Part shown: piece by piece, positions 9,701-23,125 of the stretch
How the letters are laid out: every line of letters starts with the position of its first letter
Position numbering within the stretch: the first letter of the stretch is position 1
NCBI GenBank assembly: GCA_030704615.1
Contig: CM060731.1
Span: 75,126,756-75,190,755, forward strand
Reading direction: 5' to 3'
DNA length: 64,000 nucleotides
From: Takakia lepidozioides
Taxonomy: Eukaryota; Streptophyta; Takakiopsida; Takakiales; Takakiaceae
The notes under the pieces: generated by a model
Database searches by the model: none
Told to the model about the DNA's origin: nothing
Seen by the model: the letters and a program-made list of their open reading frames with translations, nothing else
Program-made: the position numbers and the translations under genes

Positions 9701-11089
9701 AAGTAGGAGGTGAAATGTCAAAGGAAATTCAATTGATGTTAAGATATAGTAACATTCTTTTCCCTGTGGGGATTTTCAGCATGATACTCATATACACAAA
9801 AATCGTTGTAGAGTTCTTATATTACCAACCTGAAGACTTTTATTGGGTCTACTGGAGGGGGATGTATTGGTTTTTTCGTATATTTATCCTTCATTTCTGA
9901 AGTCCCGGTCTTAAATCCTTCGTCGAAAGGGAGGATCTTCTTGGAAGGGTCATGTTGAGGCCACACTGGCCAAGTTAGGCAGTTGTGTGTCCCACAAGTG
10001 CAAAGTTTGCACACACACAACTTTGTACGACTCTATGTCCATCAAGGTGTTGAGAGCAAAAATTGATACCAAGGTCAGTCTAATGGCGACAAATTATCAC
10101 AAATAAAAACTGCATGAATGATATTTTATATGTAAAATCTGCTCACATCATCTCTCATATATGTATATATACCCCAACCCTCATCATTTTTTGACCGAAT
10201 ATAACATGCAGATGAGAGATGACGTTGTCCGAAGCCAGTGTACTGCCCCCTTTGTATAATTTTGTTGGGTTTAGTGGATATTGCAAAGTTTATTTCTCGA
10301 CTATCCCCCGTTTTCATTAAATCTCTCTTAATTACACGATTATTTCAATTTGCTGACACAGGCTGAAACTACTTGGTAGAAGGAAAGCAAGTGAATTAGA
10401 AAGTTGGATAACTTTAGTTGATGAAAAAACCTTAACTTGACAATACATAAACTAAAATTGAGAAGGGGAAAAAAAAAGCTATAATCCTTCCATTTGTGCT
10501 CATAAGATGGGTTAAAGTGCAAGATTTTGCGTTGACTAGCTTTTCTGTTCTGCTGTTTCAAGGGCCTATTTGCCCCCTTGCTCACATCCGCGGTGTCTCA
10601 CCTCATTCTCTTGAGTGCGCCTTATGGTGAGCTTCAGGGTTTTTATTTATTTTCCCTCCAATAATTCATAATAGAGTTTCCAGGGCCACCGTTTCATTTA
10701 AAGAAAAAGGAAAGAAGAAAAAAAGTGTGATCATTCCATATCCATATTGCAAGGTTTTGGGTTTCGAACTTACAACAAATTGCTTCTTCTCACCCCCAGC
10801 AAAAGACATATTTCTTTCCAACTGAACGGTGCTTTTCTCCTCAGCTGGGAACTTATTTTTTTGATACTCTTCTCACAACAAGCAGGTCTCCAATTCCGGT
10901 TCTAGCCTTTCACACTGGAGACCCACTATGTTACTACATATTCTCCCGCAATCCATCCTTATCAAATGAAATATGCCAACAAAATCACTCTGATTTTTTT
11001 TTTCATTGTATAATTTCAAAATTTGACCTGTCGCCTAGTGCAACTCCGAATTTATCCCTGAGTCCTCGGTCGAACATTGTTTCGGGAAT

Positions 11090-11240
11090 TTCAATTATTA
11101 ATGCGATAAACTCACCTGTTGACCCACAAGCTCCATCGAATAATCCATTAGCGCTGATGTTTCTAGAATTCTAATTATTAATGCGATAAACTCACCTGTT
11201 GACCCGCCAGCTCCATGGAGTAATCCAATAGCCCTGAATC
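11090..11240 (+). repeat. Tandem duplication, ~77-bp unit
   Basis: Two adjacent copies (about 11091-11160 and 11168-11240) share ATTATTAATGCGATAAACTC and ACCTGTTGACCC followed by AGCTCCAT, with scattered substitutions. It is non-coding and lies about 450 bp upstream of the phosphorylase gene. Confidence 0.75.
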
Positions 11241-11718
11241 CTAGGTTATTGGTTCCACGCTCTTCTATATATCAAGGTACGATATTAGGTGTGCCCCTGG
11301 GATTAGTTGGCTTGCATATGTTACAAAATATAAATAAGTAAATAAATAAATAAATAAAATTTAGTCAAGGCTGCATCACCCATCCATTTCATACAAATTG
11401 ATGGTTGAGATTCTATCTACCTTTTCGTGTTCCTGCCTCTTCAAAGATACCTTTACCTCTTTACTTTTGCCTCTTAAGTTACCTCTTGGAATCTTAAAAG
11501 TGCCTCTTCAGATAATTCATTGCCCTGCAAATTCTTCGTCAAATGGATAAGGCAGTGTGAGCACAACAGGAGGTCTTGGGCTCAAATCCACGTCGGCCTT
11601 GTGTGTAGCACACACAAACCGCACGTGGGGAAAGTATTCACGCACGCGCCGTCTCGCAGACTTGCTCTGATCGTCTCTTCGAATGCGGGAGAGAGAGGGT
11701 GGAGGGAGCAGTGCGGGG

Positions 11719-14700
11719 ATGGCGCTGGCGATGGCTGCAGCAGTAGCGCAGGGAGTCGGAGCTTCGTTTTTGTCGTTCCAGCACTGGGAGGTTTCTCGTA
11801 AGGCATCGTGGAGGGGCGGCATCGCAGGAACGCGGTTGAGGACTAGTTTGGAAGGGAGCGATCGGAGTCTTGTTGCCACGGGAGCATCTTGCATTCGCTG
11901 CGTTGCGAGCGAGCCCAGGGCGAAGACAATTTCTAATGACGAATGTGTGGTTTCCTACTGTTTCCCTGGATTCGTCTCTTCTGGCTCTGGCTGTGTGTAT
12001 GGTGCTGTGGTGGAGAGAAGCTCCTTCTTTGTCCTTCCTTCTTTTGCTTAGGGGCTCATGGCATTGCTTTCTGTACGACATTCCTCACTCCACCGCCTGA
12101 CCTCTTAAGGATATCCTCCCGCATTTTGCATTTCGTTCCTGGTACTGAATTACTTTAGTAATCGATGATCACACTCCTGACCAGCTGATCCAGACCAGCT
12201 GATTCCGATTAAGACAGCTGATCCAGACCAGCTGGTGTTAGTCCACCAGATTAACTTAGGATGCCGTGTTTTGGAGGGCATTTAGCTGGTTTTAAGGGTC
12301 GAAGTGTCTCCATAGACTACACGATACTAAAGTAATTTCACTATTTCTGTGCTCGTAGTTTACTTTTCATAACAATGAAATCACATTTCTTCTGTTGTCT
12401 ATGGTATCATGCAGTACCAGTTGTTCCCGCAGATGCACATCCATCCTCTGAAGATGCTACAGCCATCGCCTCAAATATCAAGTACCATGCTGAGTACACA
12501 CCCTCTTTCTCCCCATACAAATTTGAGGTGAAACAAGCCTATGTGGCCACAGCTGAGAGTGTGAGAGACACTTTGATCCACAGATGGAATGAAACCTTCC
12601 AGCACTTCCAGAACACAAATTCCAAGACAATCCATTATCTATCCATGGAGTTTCTTCAGGTTGGTTGATACTTCTCATCTGCGTGATCGTCTGTGAGTAT
12701 AAGAAGTGGTTAGCAGTTTTTTGAGCCCTGAGCATATAGTCTAAAGTGCCTTAATTGAAGACTTGTGTGGTTTTTGGCTGTTTCTTTGCTGTTCCATGAG
12801 GGTGATCAATCGTGTCCGAAACTGTGGTTACACAAACCAGTATGAATTGGCAATATTGCTTTTCCGCCAGGGAAAATTTTAAAGTTTATTGCAATGCCTT
12901 TCTGATGCACTTGTGTTGCAGTGTAGAGCAGTAGGCAGAGTTTGTTGCAGCAACTATTGCTTGGCTGTGGCAGCTCTATGACTCTGGTGCAGAGTTAAAG
13001 TGGATGGGGGCCAGGCTTTAAGTCCCAGCCCTCCTGCTGGCCACATAGTTCCCACCAATACCATTTTTTTTGTTGTTCAAGAGGACAGATTTATACAAGC
13101 ACATTTCATAAATTTTGCATACAGGTTGCCATCTACATGATGAACACTCTTTGGAGACAGCAGCATCAATCTGATTGTTCTCGGTCACTTGCATAAAATA
13201 AGTGTTACAATTACCAGCAAGCACGTTGATAACAATGAATGATGTGCATAATTTTTTGCTGGTTTATATAGGGCAGGGCCCTATTGAACGCTATTGGAAA
13301 TCTAGAGCTGAAGGATGCATATTCCCAGGCCCTGCAGAAATTGGGGCATGATCTCGAGGAAGTGGCTGAGCAGGTATCACTGTGCTCATGTTTATTCCTG
13401 TTGATTGGCATTCACTGCTGGACTTCTTTCAGAGACATTCTTGGCTATATATTAGAATGAGAATTTCGGGTTGCCATGCTTGTTTTGGCCACGTAAATTG
13501 ATGAATGGGAAATTTGACGCTTTCATTTGGTTTGTTCTTTTCTGTTGCGTCCTTGTTGTCATAGTAATACCCCATTTTTATATGCATGATCCTTGGTTTG
13601 GCAAGAAGTCGATTTGTAGGTCAGATATCTTTGTTAGTGTCTGAATGCCTATGGCTCTGACTGGACAATTGTCTCTTTACATTGTTCTAATTTTGTTAGC
13701 AGGAGCCGGATGCGGCTCTTGGGAATGGAGGGTTAGGAAGGTTGGCATCATGTTTTTTGGATTCACTGGCTACACTCAATTATCCCGCTTGGGGATATGG
13801 ATTACGCTACAAGTATGGCCTTTTCCATCAAAACATCACAAAAGAAGGCCAGAAGGAGGAGGTGGAGAAGTGGCTTGAGGTAATACTTTTTAGCATCCCA
13901 AAATATGTAACTCTCGATTGTGTTGATAGGTCATGGTTCATAAAAGCCGTATTCATGTATCAAGCTGAATGTGTAAATTGGGACTGGTTGTGCTAAGAGC
14001 TAGAAAGTCCTGGGGCTGTTGCAGATGGGTTATCCCTGGGAGATTCCAAGGCATGACATCTCGTATCCAGTCAGATTCTTTGGCAAGGTCATTGAAAATT
14101 ATGATGGAAAGAAAGAGTGGGTGGGTGGAGAAAATGTGAGAGCGTTTGCGTATGATGTGCCCATTCCTGGCTTTCGGACCAAGAATGTAATCAGCTTGCG
14201 ACTGTGGTCTACAAAAGCGTTGGCTGAGGACTTTAATCTTGATGCTTTCAATGCTGGGGAACATGAAAAGGCTGCTCTTGCACATGCTAATGCTGAAAAG
14301 GTAACAATTTGTGCTCTCTCTCTCTTGGAACACCATGAGGTGCATCATACAATTTTTTCCTCTCCCGCTCCATGTCTACGGTCTTGTACATGACTGGTAA
14401 ACAAGGTTTGGGTGTGTCTGAGCTGCCAAGTGATAACCTTGCCTTTGCTCTAGGGCTGGCAGGTGCATGGGCTACAGACTTCTTCTAGGTAGTGAGGAGG
14501 AGCTGGCTTTTCTTAATTGAAGTATTGGAGGGATTTGCTGGTGGGTCAGATTTGTTACGTATTGTATCCAGGTGATGCCACGCTCGAAGGGAAAATGTTG
14601 CGTCTGAAGCAGCAGTACACACTGTGCTCAGCGTCCCTACAAGATATCATCTCCCGCTTCAAAGAGCAGTCAGGTGGTCAGGTCGAGTGGGTCAAGTTTC

Positions 14701-17700
14701 CGACGAAAGTGGCCATCCAGATGAATGATACGCACCCGACTCTTTCAGTGCCGGAGCTGCTGCGCATCCTTCTGGATATTGAGGGTCTTCCATGGGAGCA
14801 GGCTTGGAAAATTACGCAGTCGTGAGCTCTCTTTCTTTCTTTTCCATATCACTGTCTGTTGCCTGTCTACTGAAGTGGTTGTGTTCTGACAATGTCGTTG
14901 TTTGTCTCCACCACAGACTGCCACTTACATTTGTAGATTGCTCTTGATTTACTGTAAGGTCCAATTTCAACCCAGTTGGCAAGTCTTATGACAATGTTAG
15001 GATTGGACATCTCTTGAATGGTCCTCTCCATTAGTGAGCACATTGTGAGTACGCTCTGTGACTACACTTGAGCCTACTATTTATGCGGTAATATATTCAG
15101 AACTTGGTCAATGCACTCAAACAATTGGTTGCTAGAGTACCCTGTGATGGGCTTCAATCTACATAGCGGGGTTGGGTGTTGGCAGGACGGTGGCGTACAC
15201 AAACCACACAGTTCTTCCAGAAGCATTGGAGAAGTGGCCATTGGAACTTTTTCAAAAGCTGCTGCCACGTCACATTGAGATCATCGAGAAGATAGATGAG
15301 CAGGTACTCAATGCCATGACATCTGCAATGTGCCTCCTGGCCACATGGGCTTTCTCTTTCCCAGCTGGACTGTCCTTTTGAATAAATTGGTTCTGGGCTG
15401 ATTTGCTCCAGAAAGCTCTTAACTCTAGCATCCAATTGAGGCCCCAAAAGTCAATTCCCGAGGAGGGCCACATCTTCTGCCTTGGCCTTGTGCTTCTTTC
15501 TTGAACTGAGCAAATAGAGGGCAGTGATTGTCTGTTTTGCTGTCAAAGGCCTCTCATTGAGCAAAGTACCCGCGACGATAAAGGGTTCCAATCTGATCCT
15601 CATAGATCTGACATTGGACAGTTAACTCCACTACTTGACAGGCTTTCCCATGAAATGGCCCCCTTGCTATCCCCGCTCTCCCTTTTCTGCAATGGGAAAC
15701 TGGGTTCAAATTGGGAACAGGTCTCTGTGTTTATTTCTATCTGTCTGACTTTCTTACTGTTGATAGTTTGCAACTAGAAATGCGTGGGGAACTGAACCTG
15801 AGCTTTTTGTTAGGCCCTCCTAAATTAACATTTAATTCCATACTAGGCATTGCAACACAATTTCTGCAGTTCTCCGGTAACAATTTTCACATGGACCTCC
15901 TACACTAACTTGCCCTAGCACCTAGATTGCTACAAAGAAATAGCTGATATGCACTTGGGAGATCCATTGGCTATATCTCTGGATTGCTGGTTGGACTTCC
16001 AATTGTGAGGAAACATGGGTGTTGCTAAGTCGTGAGGCAACTTGGTAATCAATGACACGTGCCCTGAAGTGAGGTCGCACTGTCTGTGCCAACCACGATT
16101 GATGTTCCCATGAAAACACAGATTGCAGTAGCATTTGGCCAGATTTGGCCAGTAGGTGAGAGAAAGAGTGTGTGGAACTCTCTGTAGAATCGAATTGTTG
16201 CCCTATTATTCATAAATGCGTTGAGTTCTTTGACAGTAACTAATACCTCAACAAATTTCTTGCTACAGTGAAGGCTTGTACCAAATGGATCCAAGTGTCC
16301 CACCCCGTATCTCCATTAAAGCTCCTGATGTGGCATGTAACTTTGGTGTACAATGGCATCTTTAGTCGGTTCCACCAAATGTATGTGATACACAAAAACT
16401 GGCATATGTTTCAGTTGTCTTTAGGGTCCACAGGTTACATGTTTGTGTGGAGGCTCGGTATGTGGCGGGTTTTGCATACATATTCAGCTTTGGGACATTT
16501 GTGAGGTTGATGCACATCTCTGAACTGATAGTGTTTGCTTGTGTGCTGTCACAGTTTATCAATCTACTTGCTAGCAAGATCGATGACAACAAGTTGGAGG
16601 AGAAGATAGAAAGTATGAGAATACTAGAGAATGTTGAGCTTCCTGCTTCATTACAATCGCTACTCCCGGAGAAGGCCGACGATGAAAACCAGTCGACCAA
16701 AGCCAATGATGCAGAGGGCAACGAGGAGGAAGGTAAAGACGAGGAGGTGGAGGAGGCCAAGGAAGTCATCGTCCCTCAGAAGCCACCAGCAATGGTTCGA
16801 ATGGCCAACTTGTGTGTGATTGCTGGCCATAAAGTTAATGGAGTGGCGGCCATTCACAGTGAGATAGTAAAAGATGAAGTCTTTAACGATTTCTACAAGG
16901 TGTGCTAATCCTGCCTAGTTCACTATTAGCAGTTCTTAAGAATTGCCTGTCCCCCTTTTCCTCCCTCAACTTGCCCTTCTCACATTATAATGACTGATAG
17001 TTCAATCACAGTACATGTGTTGAGTCTATGGATGGATGGTAAGTAGCAGTACAGCATCCCCTAGTATGATGTCAATACCAGTCATTAAATAAACACTCAA
17101 CTCTCTGTTACTGGATTGTGGTGGGCTCTGTATGAGCGCATGAGGCACTTGGTCTTCAGTCGTCCTTTTGTGTTTTTCATCTTGTTTGTCCCATGGGCTC
17201 TTCTCATCTCTCTCCTCTCTCTCGAAAAGGGAAAGATACCTGAGCAGAATTTATGTTACTTCAATAGCTCATGATTCTCTCCGCAAAGCCTAGAAAAGCC
17301 ACAGAAGGGCGAAGTCACAGATTGGCCTGGCATGGACGATTAATGTTTTTTCTCGTCTGTTTTCTCTTTTCCTTTGTATTGGAAGCCCTCTGAGCTGCCT
17401 ATAAACATAACAATTCTCTTTTCTTTCTCTTTTGTTTGTTTTGAAAATGGAGAACCAAAGTTTATGAACTAGCTAGCCCTCATAGCACGACACTACCACC
17501 AAGGCAGACTATTGAGTCTGGGAAGCCTTAATTGACCTAGCTCACTCAACCCACCAGTGACTCTTTTTCTCTCTCTGCCATGGCCTGTTGGAGAACAACA
17601 CTTCTCTTGTATCTCTCATCCATCTATTATAATCTGAAAAACTTTTTCTCTGTGCTACTGTCTGAAAGTTGGAATTGCGTGTAGTTATGGCCAGAGAAAT

Positions 17701-20700
17701 TTCAGAACAAAACAAATGGGGTGACACCCAGACGCTGGCTTTCTTTCTGCAATCCTGAACTGAGCCGGGTCATCACCAAGTGGCTAGGTTCTGAAGATTG
17801 GGTACTCCATACAGAGCAACTAGCTGGGCTTCGCAAGGTATCCTTCTCTCCATACCCTTCAGTGTGTCAACATTGTTTCTTGGAGGAACATTTCATTAGA
17901 CCTCAGATTCAAAATACAGGCTTGCTGTCACAACATGCTCTTAGAAATTTTGATACGGGATAGTACTTATATCCATGAAATTTCAGGATTAGACATTTGA
18001 GGGAAAAATCGAATGCTGTATTTTCCTGATCTCATTCATTTGGCTCAAGCGGTGCAGTTTGCAGACAATAGCGAATTGCATAAGGATTGGGTGGAAGCCA
18101 AGAAAGCAAGGAAAGAGAGACTGGCAGCATACATTGAGGACAAAACTGGTTATGTTATCAGCCCCAATGCTTTGTTTGACATTCAGGTCTGTCCTATCTG
18201 TGTTCTCTCCTCTGACTGGACTGTGTACCTAAATGTATGATGGTTGACCTGTCTTTGTTGGGGATTTCATGATCTTCCATGGTTGTGATTCAGGGTTCTT
18301 TGGGAAAGTTTGTTGTGGATTGTTTTTTCCTTCTCTCACACAAGAAGTGTGAACCATCATTTGCTGCTGCATTTCTTCCGTCTCTTTCCTTATGTCTTTT
18401 CCAATCTGGCAGCCAGTGACCTGGTGATATGTAACCCTTTTCGATTGGGTAACAATCTTATTATGGAACATCTTCAGCCCTCACAGCCAGTATCAACTTC
18501 AGTTGAGTTCCAAATCACGATGTGGGCAACACAACTTCTAGTTGAGTTGCACTATGCGGTGGTAAAGCATGCTAACGAGAAATTAGCAGCTTTGTTTCAA
18601 TAGAAGATAGTATCCAGGGCTCTCTTCTGAAGCTTGTGTAGGACCTAAGACCCCACATCACTAGAAGTCCACAGGCATTTAGAAAGCCTGTTCAACTAGA
18701 GTTGGGCCGGATATAATGGATGAGGCATATGGTAATTGAATCTTGTATCCAGTTCCTCAGATGAGAATCCTAGATTTGTTAGAATTCTGGTTATGGGCTA
18801 CAACGCCCACTTTTGAGACATCTGACATGTAATTAAACATAGTAATTAACGTTAGTTGTTAATTAGCATAATTTTGATACCTACTTGAATAGATCTAATT
18901 CTTGGTTCATTACTGTTTACAGTGAAACGTTCTATTGGACCTTTAACACGATGTACAACACCACTTAGTGAATCTCCAACTGAATTATGTTAGTCTTTTG
19001 AGTTGTTTATGAAGAAATTAAGAACTATTCTATGTTCTCGAATGTTTCCGTGTTTCAAGCCTTTGGTCAAAGCAGATTGTTGAAGTTTGTGAGTGTGACG
19101 CTTGTAGAGCTTTTTCAGCCCCTCTGGTGAGTTAGGTCCTGCACAAACATGAATATGCATCTCTACATTGGGATATCTTTGAAGTTTGACGATCTCAAAC
19201 ATCAGGTCTTGTAAGCTACACCCATAGCTGGTCAATCACTTTATACCTGGGTAGTGTAGAGTGTATTGTCATAGCCAGTAAGGTTATCATTCATGGTAGA
19301 TGTCTAATGCTAGGCCACCCTTTGTTTTTCTAAACTGCTGGTTTCTGCTGATAACAGGTGAAACGCATTCATGAATACAAGCGACAGCTGCTCAACATAA
19401 TGGGGATAATTTATCGGTACAAGAAGATGAAGGAAATGAGTTCCAAGGAGCGGAAGGCCAAGTATGTGCCGCGTGTTTGTATGTTTGGTGGCAAAGCCTT
19501 TGCTACATATTGGCAAGCAAAGCGCATTGTGAGACTCATAGCGGACGTGGCTGCAACTGTGAACAATGACCCTGAGATTGGAGATTTGTTGAAGGTTATC
19601 TTCATCCCTGACTACAATGTGAGTGTGGCTGAGGTCCTCATTCCGGCAAGTGAACTCTCACAGCACATAAGGTAACACTCTTCTCTGTACCTCCCCCTTT
19701 CTCAGATACACGTACGAGATGTAACTCTTATGGTCTGATGACAATGGCAGCTTGGAGAATGAACGTGGACTCTTTTGTAATCAATGCTGGAGGCCAGTCC
19801 ATACACATTCAGCACTAAGGCTAGGACATTATGCAGTTGTCTAAGTTGTTTGTGCGACTTTGCTATCCACCAATCAGGGCTATTTTCATTTTGTTTCGCT
19901 CGGAGCCTCGAAGCGCTTGGTAAAGTGTCTATTAACCTTGCAGGGAAGCCAGTGAGACATATTGCAAATCTTTAGTGCCAGGAGCAATTGATAGGCAGGC
20001 CTCTATGTTACTCTGAAGCACCTGAAGTCCTCCCTGGACACACCAGACAGTTGTTGTGTTTACTGGTTCAGCACTAAATGGGCTCCTCTCAAGCAATTGT
20101 ATGGTAAAGTGACTCCAGTATCTTTGTGGATAACCAGCTAAGAATATCAAGGATCTTTGTGGGCTGCAGTACTGCAGGAATGGAAGCCAGTGGAACAAGC
20201 AACATGAAATTTGCAATGAATGGATGCATTTTGATTGGAACACTTGATGGTGCCAACGTTGAGATCCGGGAAGAAGTTGGGGAGGAGAACTTTTTCTTGT
20301 TCGGGGCTCTTGCTGATGAGATTGCAGGGTTAAGGGCAGAGCGGGCTGCTGGCAAGGTGTGGCTGCAAAGCCCAAGTCTCTACATCTGATCTTCTGTTCT
20401 TGCAAAATGCAAAGTGTGCACCCATTCCAAACAATCATATTAACAAAAAATCTTGTGCAATTACTAGCGATTAGCTTTTCATGGAATCAACTGCAAGGAA
20501 GGGATCCCAGGCTTGACCAATCTCAATGGAAATTTTCCTAGCTACAGTCAAGGATATGGTACATGCATTGTAGCTCTTGGGATGGGTGGCATCAATGTCT
20601 GTAGTTTTCTCCCTGGTGCCATTTATCTGAGAAGTTGTGTTCATTGCATTGGGAACAGTTTGTGCCCGATCCAAGGTTTGAGGAGGTGAAGACGTTTATC

Positions 20701-21206
20701 AGGAGTGGCGCTTTTGGAGACTATGACTACAATGAGCTTTTGGGTTCATTAGAAGGCAACGAGGGCTATGGAAGGGGTGACTATTTCTTGGTTGGCAAGG
20801 ATTTCCCTGCCTATATAGAGTGCCAAGATGAAGTGGATGTTGCCTACAGGGACCAAGAGGTAAATTTGTTACAGCCGTAATGCTCCTTGCTCTTGCTCCA
20901 TGCCAGTAATACAGGATGGATGTCTGGAGCAGTTGCTTATGTGTCAGATATCTCGGTTTACGCAGTCGTCAACAAGTCAAAATGCTGCTGCCATGCTCTC
21001 AAGGACATTTTGGGCAGTTTCTTGTTTGACTCAGTTTCTTAGGCCAAGTTTTTCTCGGGGTTCTGACATTTTATTGACGTCAATTGCAGAGATGGACCAG
21101 GATGTCAATCCTAAATACAGCAGGCTCCTACGAATTTAGTAGTGATCGCACCATCCATGAGTATGCCAAAGAAATTTGGGAAATTACTCCTTCCCCGGTG
21201 GTTTGA
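11719..21206 (+). CDS. PHS1: Plastidial alpha-glucan (starch) phosphorylase, 14 exons
   Basis: Reversibly phosphorolyses alpha-1,4-glucans to glucose-1-phosphate in the plastid. Exons: 11719-11944, 12415-12659, 13272-13373, 13703-13879, 14025-14300, 14550-14821, 15186-15303, 16555-16899, 17685-17837, 18058-18186, 19358-19671, 20170-20356, 20659-20859, 21090-21206. All introns are GT-AG and the sum is 2862 nt (953 aa), near the usual length. Exon 1 is a Ser/Arg/Ala-rich transit-peptide-like leader; an ATG at 11683 is an alternative start. Later exons give [56 protein letters not shown] and [14 protein letters not shown], whose Lys (about residue 799) binds pyridoxal phosphate. Exon 8 holds an acidic Glu/Asp/Lys insert (about residues 511-545) where plastidial, but not cytosolic, isozymes carry an insertion. 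No internal stops. The exon 1 donor (T|GTGTGG) is weak and least certain. Confidence 0.96.
12160..12245 (+). repeat. Short GACCAGCTGATCCA repeats in phosphorylase intron 1
   Basis: Several near-identical copies of GACCAGCTGATCCA / CAGACCAGCTGATT lie in tandem, giving five CAGCTG palindromes within 85 bp of the first intron. It could be a minisatellite or a cluster of E-box-like sites; the sequence alone does not decide. Confidence 0.6.
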
Positions 21207-22230
21207 TTGCTGGATTATTTCACCACATTGATGTTGAAGACAACACATAGGGGTAGTCTGTCCAGAATTGGTCTCCGCCTCTGCTTGTGATTGTGATAGA
21301 TTGGTTCAGTTGACTGAATTCAGCCTAAATTTTCATTCAGGTGAGATGTGGGGTAGGATCATCCAGCCTCTAAAATACTCCCAATGGGTCGTCTCAAAGG
21401 TCAGAATATCGGCTGCTTCTGCATAAATAAGAATGCCTTCATGGTCCTGGATTTGGATTTTCCAGCCACTGCACAAAGATTGTCAGGTTAAGCTTGATTT
21501 GCAAGCTTTCAAAGTTTGCTAGGTTAAGCAATTTGTCAGCGTGGAAAGAGTGTCGAAGTGTTGAGATAAAATGTCTTAGACCAAGAGAGTGACATTTCGG
21601 GTGAAGCGATTGGGTAGGAGCAGGGATTATAAAGGAAGCATAGGAATGCTGGCAGGCTCTCCATGTCACATATCATATGCACCACATTCAAAGAATTGTG
21701 CCCCAAAGTATGTGCCACTGCTGCCATGGTCGGTAGGCAATTGATTCTGTCGCTTTTTAGGTCTCTTACTCGAGGTTTGATAAGAAGAATAAGGAGAAGT
21801 TTATGTCTCTATGAATTGGTTCAAAAACAAATGACAATTCCGTGGATTAATTGGAGCTTTTAATGAAAAGGTTACTAAACGATATGTTCTCAGCAAAAGG
21901 GAAAACGATAGGCATATAAATATTCTAGGGACAACTGAGGGTCGGAGACTATTTTAGCGTAGAGCAGGAATAGGGTGCCATAGTGCCACGTCATAGTCAC
22001 CATGTCATCATAGACACGTCGTCGTAGCCACATCATCGTCGTCGCGTCGTCGTCGTCAGCCACGTCATCGTCGTCATTTCTCTGTGAGATCGGTTGTAAC
22101 GGAACCTCGCATAGCAGATACAAAGAATGTGTAGGGCGAGGCCCGTGGACGGGGGCCTTCCTGAAATGAGGGGCCCGGCACGAACATGGATAGAACAAGG
22201 CCATCGATAGAACAAGGCCATCGATAGAAC
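21207..22230. other. Phosphorylase 3' flank, no gene seen
   Basis: Presumed 3' UTR and intergenic DNA. 22000-22080 holds a CGTCGT/CATCGTCGTC trinucleotide-rich stretch. 22180-22235 has three copies of AGAACAAGGCCATCGAT. Confidence 0.4.
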
Positions 22231-22231
22231 A

Positions 22232-22925
22232 AGGCACTCCTAATGAAGGCACCTTCTTCAACACATTTCACCCTGTTTTGAAGGCACCCTTTAGTAGGGT
22301 TGGGGTGTTTGCTGGAAGAACTTCACGCCGTCAGTGTCAGCTGCTAGCAGCGAGGCCGAGGATGTATTCATGATTGGTACACAGGCAGGGATAGAGGTCC
22401 AGATCCATCCAAGAGGGTCGGATTTCAAACACAAGATTACTTCTGATTCCATGTGGATCAATAGCTACAAGAAATCTGCGTGGGTATAGGGTCAACTGGA
22501 AACAGCAGCGGCAGCAGCACAATTGATAGAACAAGAGTGACTTTGACATGATACTGCCAATGTGACAACAGGAAATACCTGTTGGATTTTAGAGAGTAGC
22601 AGATGCAATTGATAATATGAACTAGTGAGTTGAGTTGGGTGTTTCCTAGAAAAAATCTAGGCTGTCATTGTCAGCTGCTAGCAGCAAGGCAAGCAGAGGC
22701 ACGGATAGCTGAAGGAGCAGGGATAGAATGTGGGTTCAGATTCATCCAAGAGGGCCAGATTTCAAGCACAAGATTGCCTATGATTACCTGTGGAAGGTTA
22801 GCTACAAGAAACCTGCATGGGTAGATGGTCAACTGGAAGCCGCAGCAGCCGCGGCACAATTGATAAAATCAGGCACTGCTAATAAAGACACCTTCTTCAA
22901 CACATTTCACCCGAGTCGGCCCTAA
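22232..22925 (+). pseudogene. Tandemly duplicated OSB-like (PDF-motif) exon copies
   Basis: Two copies of one segment (about 22318-22575 and 22655-23015), plus the tail of a third at 22232-22275, encode IHPRG(P/S)DFKHKI, SYKK(P/S)AWV and GQLE(A/T)AAAAAQLI. PDFKHK with a following W is the core of the PDF motif of plant organellar single-stranded DNA-binding (OSB) proteins, which act in mitochondrial and plastid genome maintenance. Copy 1 has a TAG in frame at AWV-stop-GQLE. Copy 2 is open from about 22728 to a TAA at 22923, ending NTFHPSRP. Both copies are followed by the same TTTGACATGATACTGCCAAT stretch. Probably the 3' end of a broken or partly duplicated OSB gene; the OB-fold portion is not visible. 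Confidence 0.55.
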
Positions 22926-23010
22926 ATTTTCATGTTGAATTCTGCAAGTTAGCTAGTTGAGTGATCTAGTTTGGAGTGACTTTGACATGATACTGCCAAT
23001 GTGACAACAG

Positions 23011-23106
23011 GAAAGTATCCAAAAACAGGTAACAGAGATGAGGAGAAGCTGTGGAATGAATACTTTTCTGACCCCACTCAATGGTGGGGCAACCGAGGCA
23101 AAAAGG
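23011..23106 (+). pseudogene. OSB-like PDF-motif half exon
   Basis: Encodes a segment with TGNRDEEKLWNEYF and DPTQWWGNRGKK and ends at a donor-like AAAAAG|GTGAAT. W-x-x-x-F-x-DP-x-QWW-x-NR is the first half of the PDF motif that normally precedes PDFKHK, as in the copies just upstream. Its partner exon is missing downstream because PPR-like sequence follows within 20 bp. Confidence 0.5.
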
Positions 23107-23125
23107 TGAATGCCTGTCATATTAG

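Larger units (their letters stand above)
7627..11490. other. AT-rich intergenic DNA
   Basis: No recognisable gene. A short open stretch at 7794-8081 (FEMSLGLEVLIRIP, WVPTLINISDTSIFNKTWLS) and another at 8497-8697 look protein-like but match nothing I know and lack exon partners. 8690-9310 is very AT-rich. A TAAA-type microsatellite lies near 11333-11358. Confidence 0.5.
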
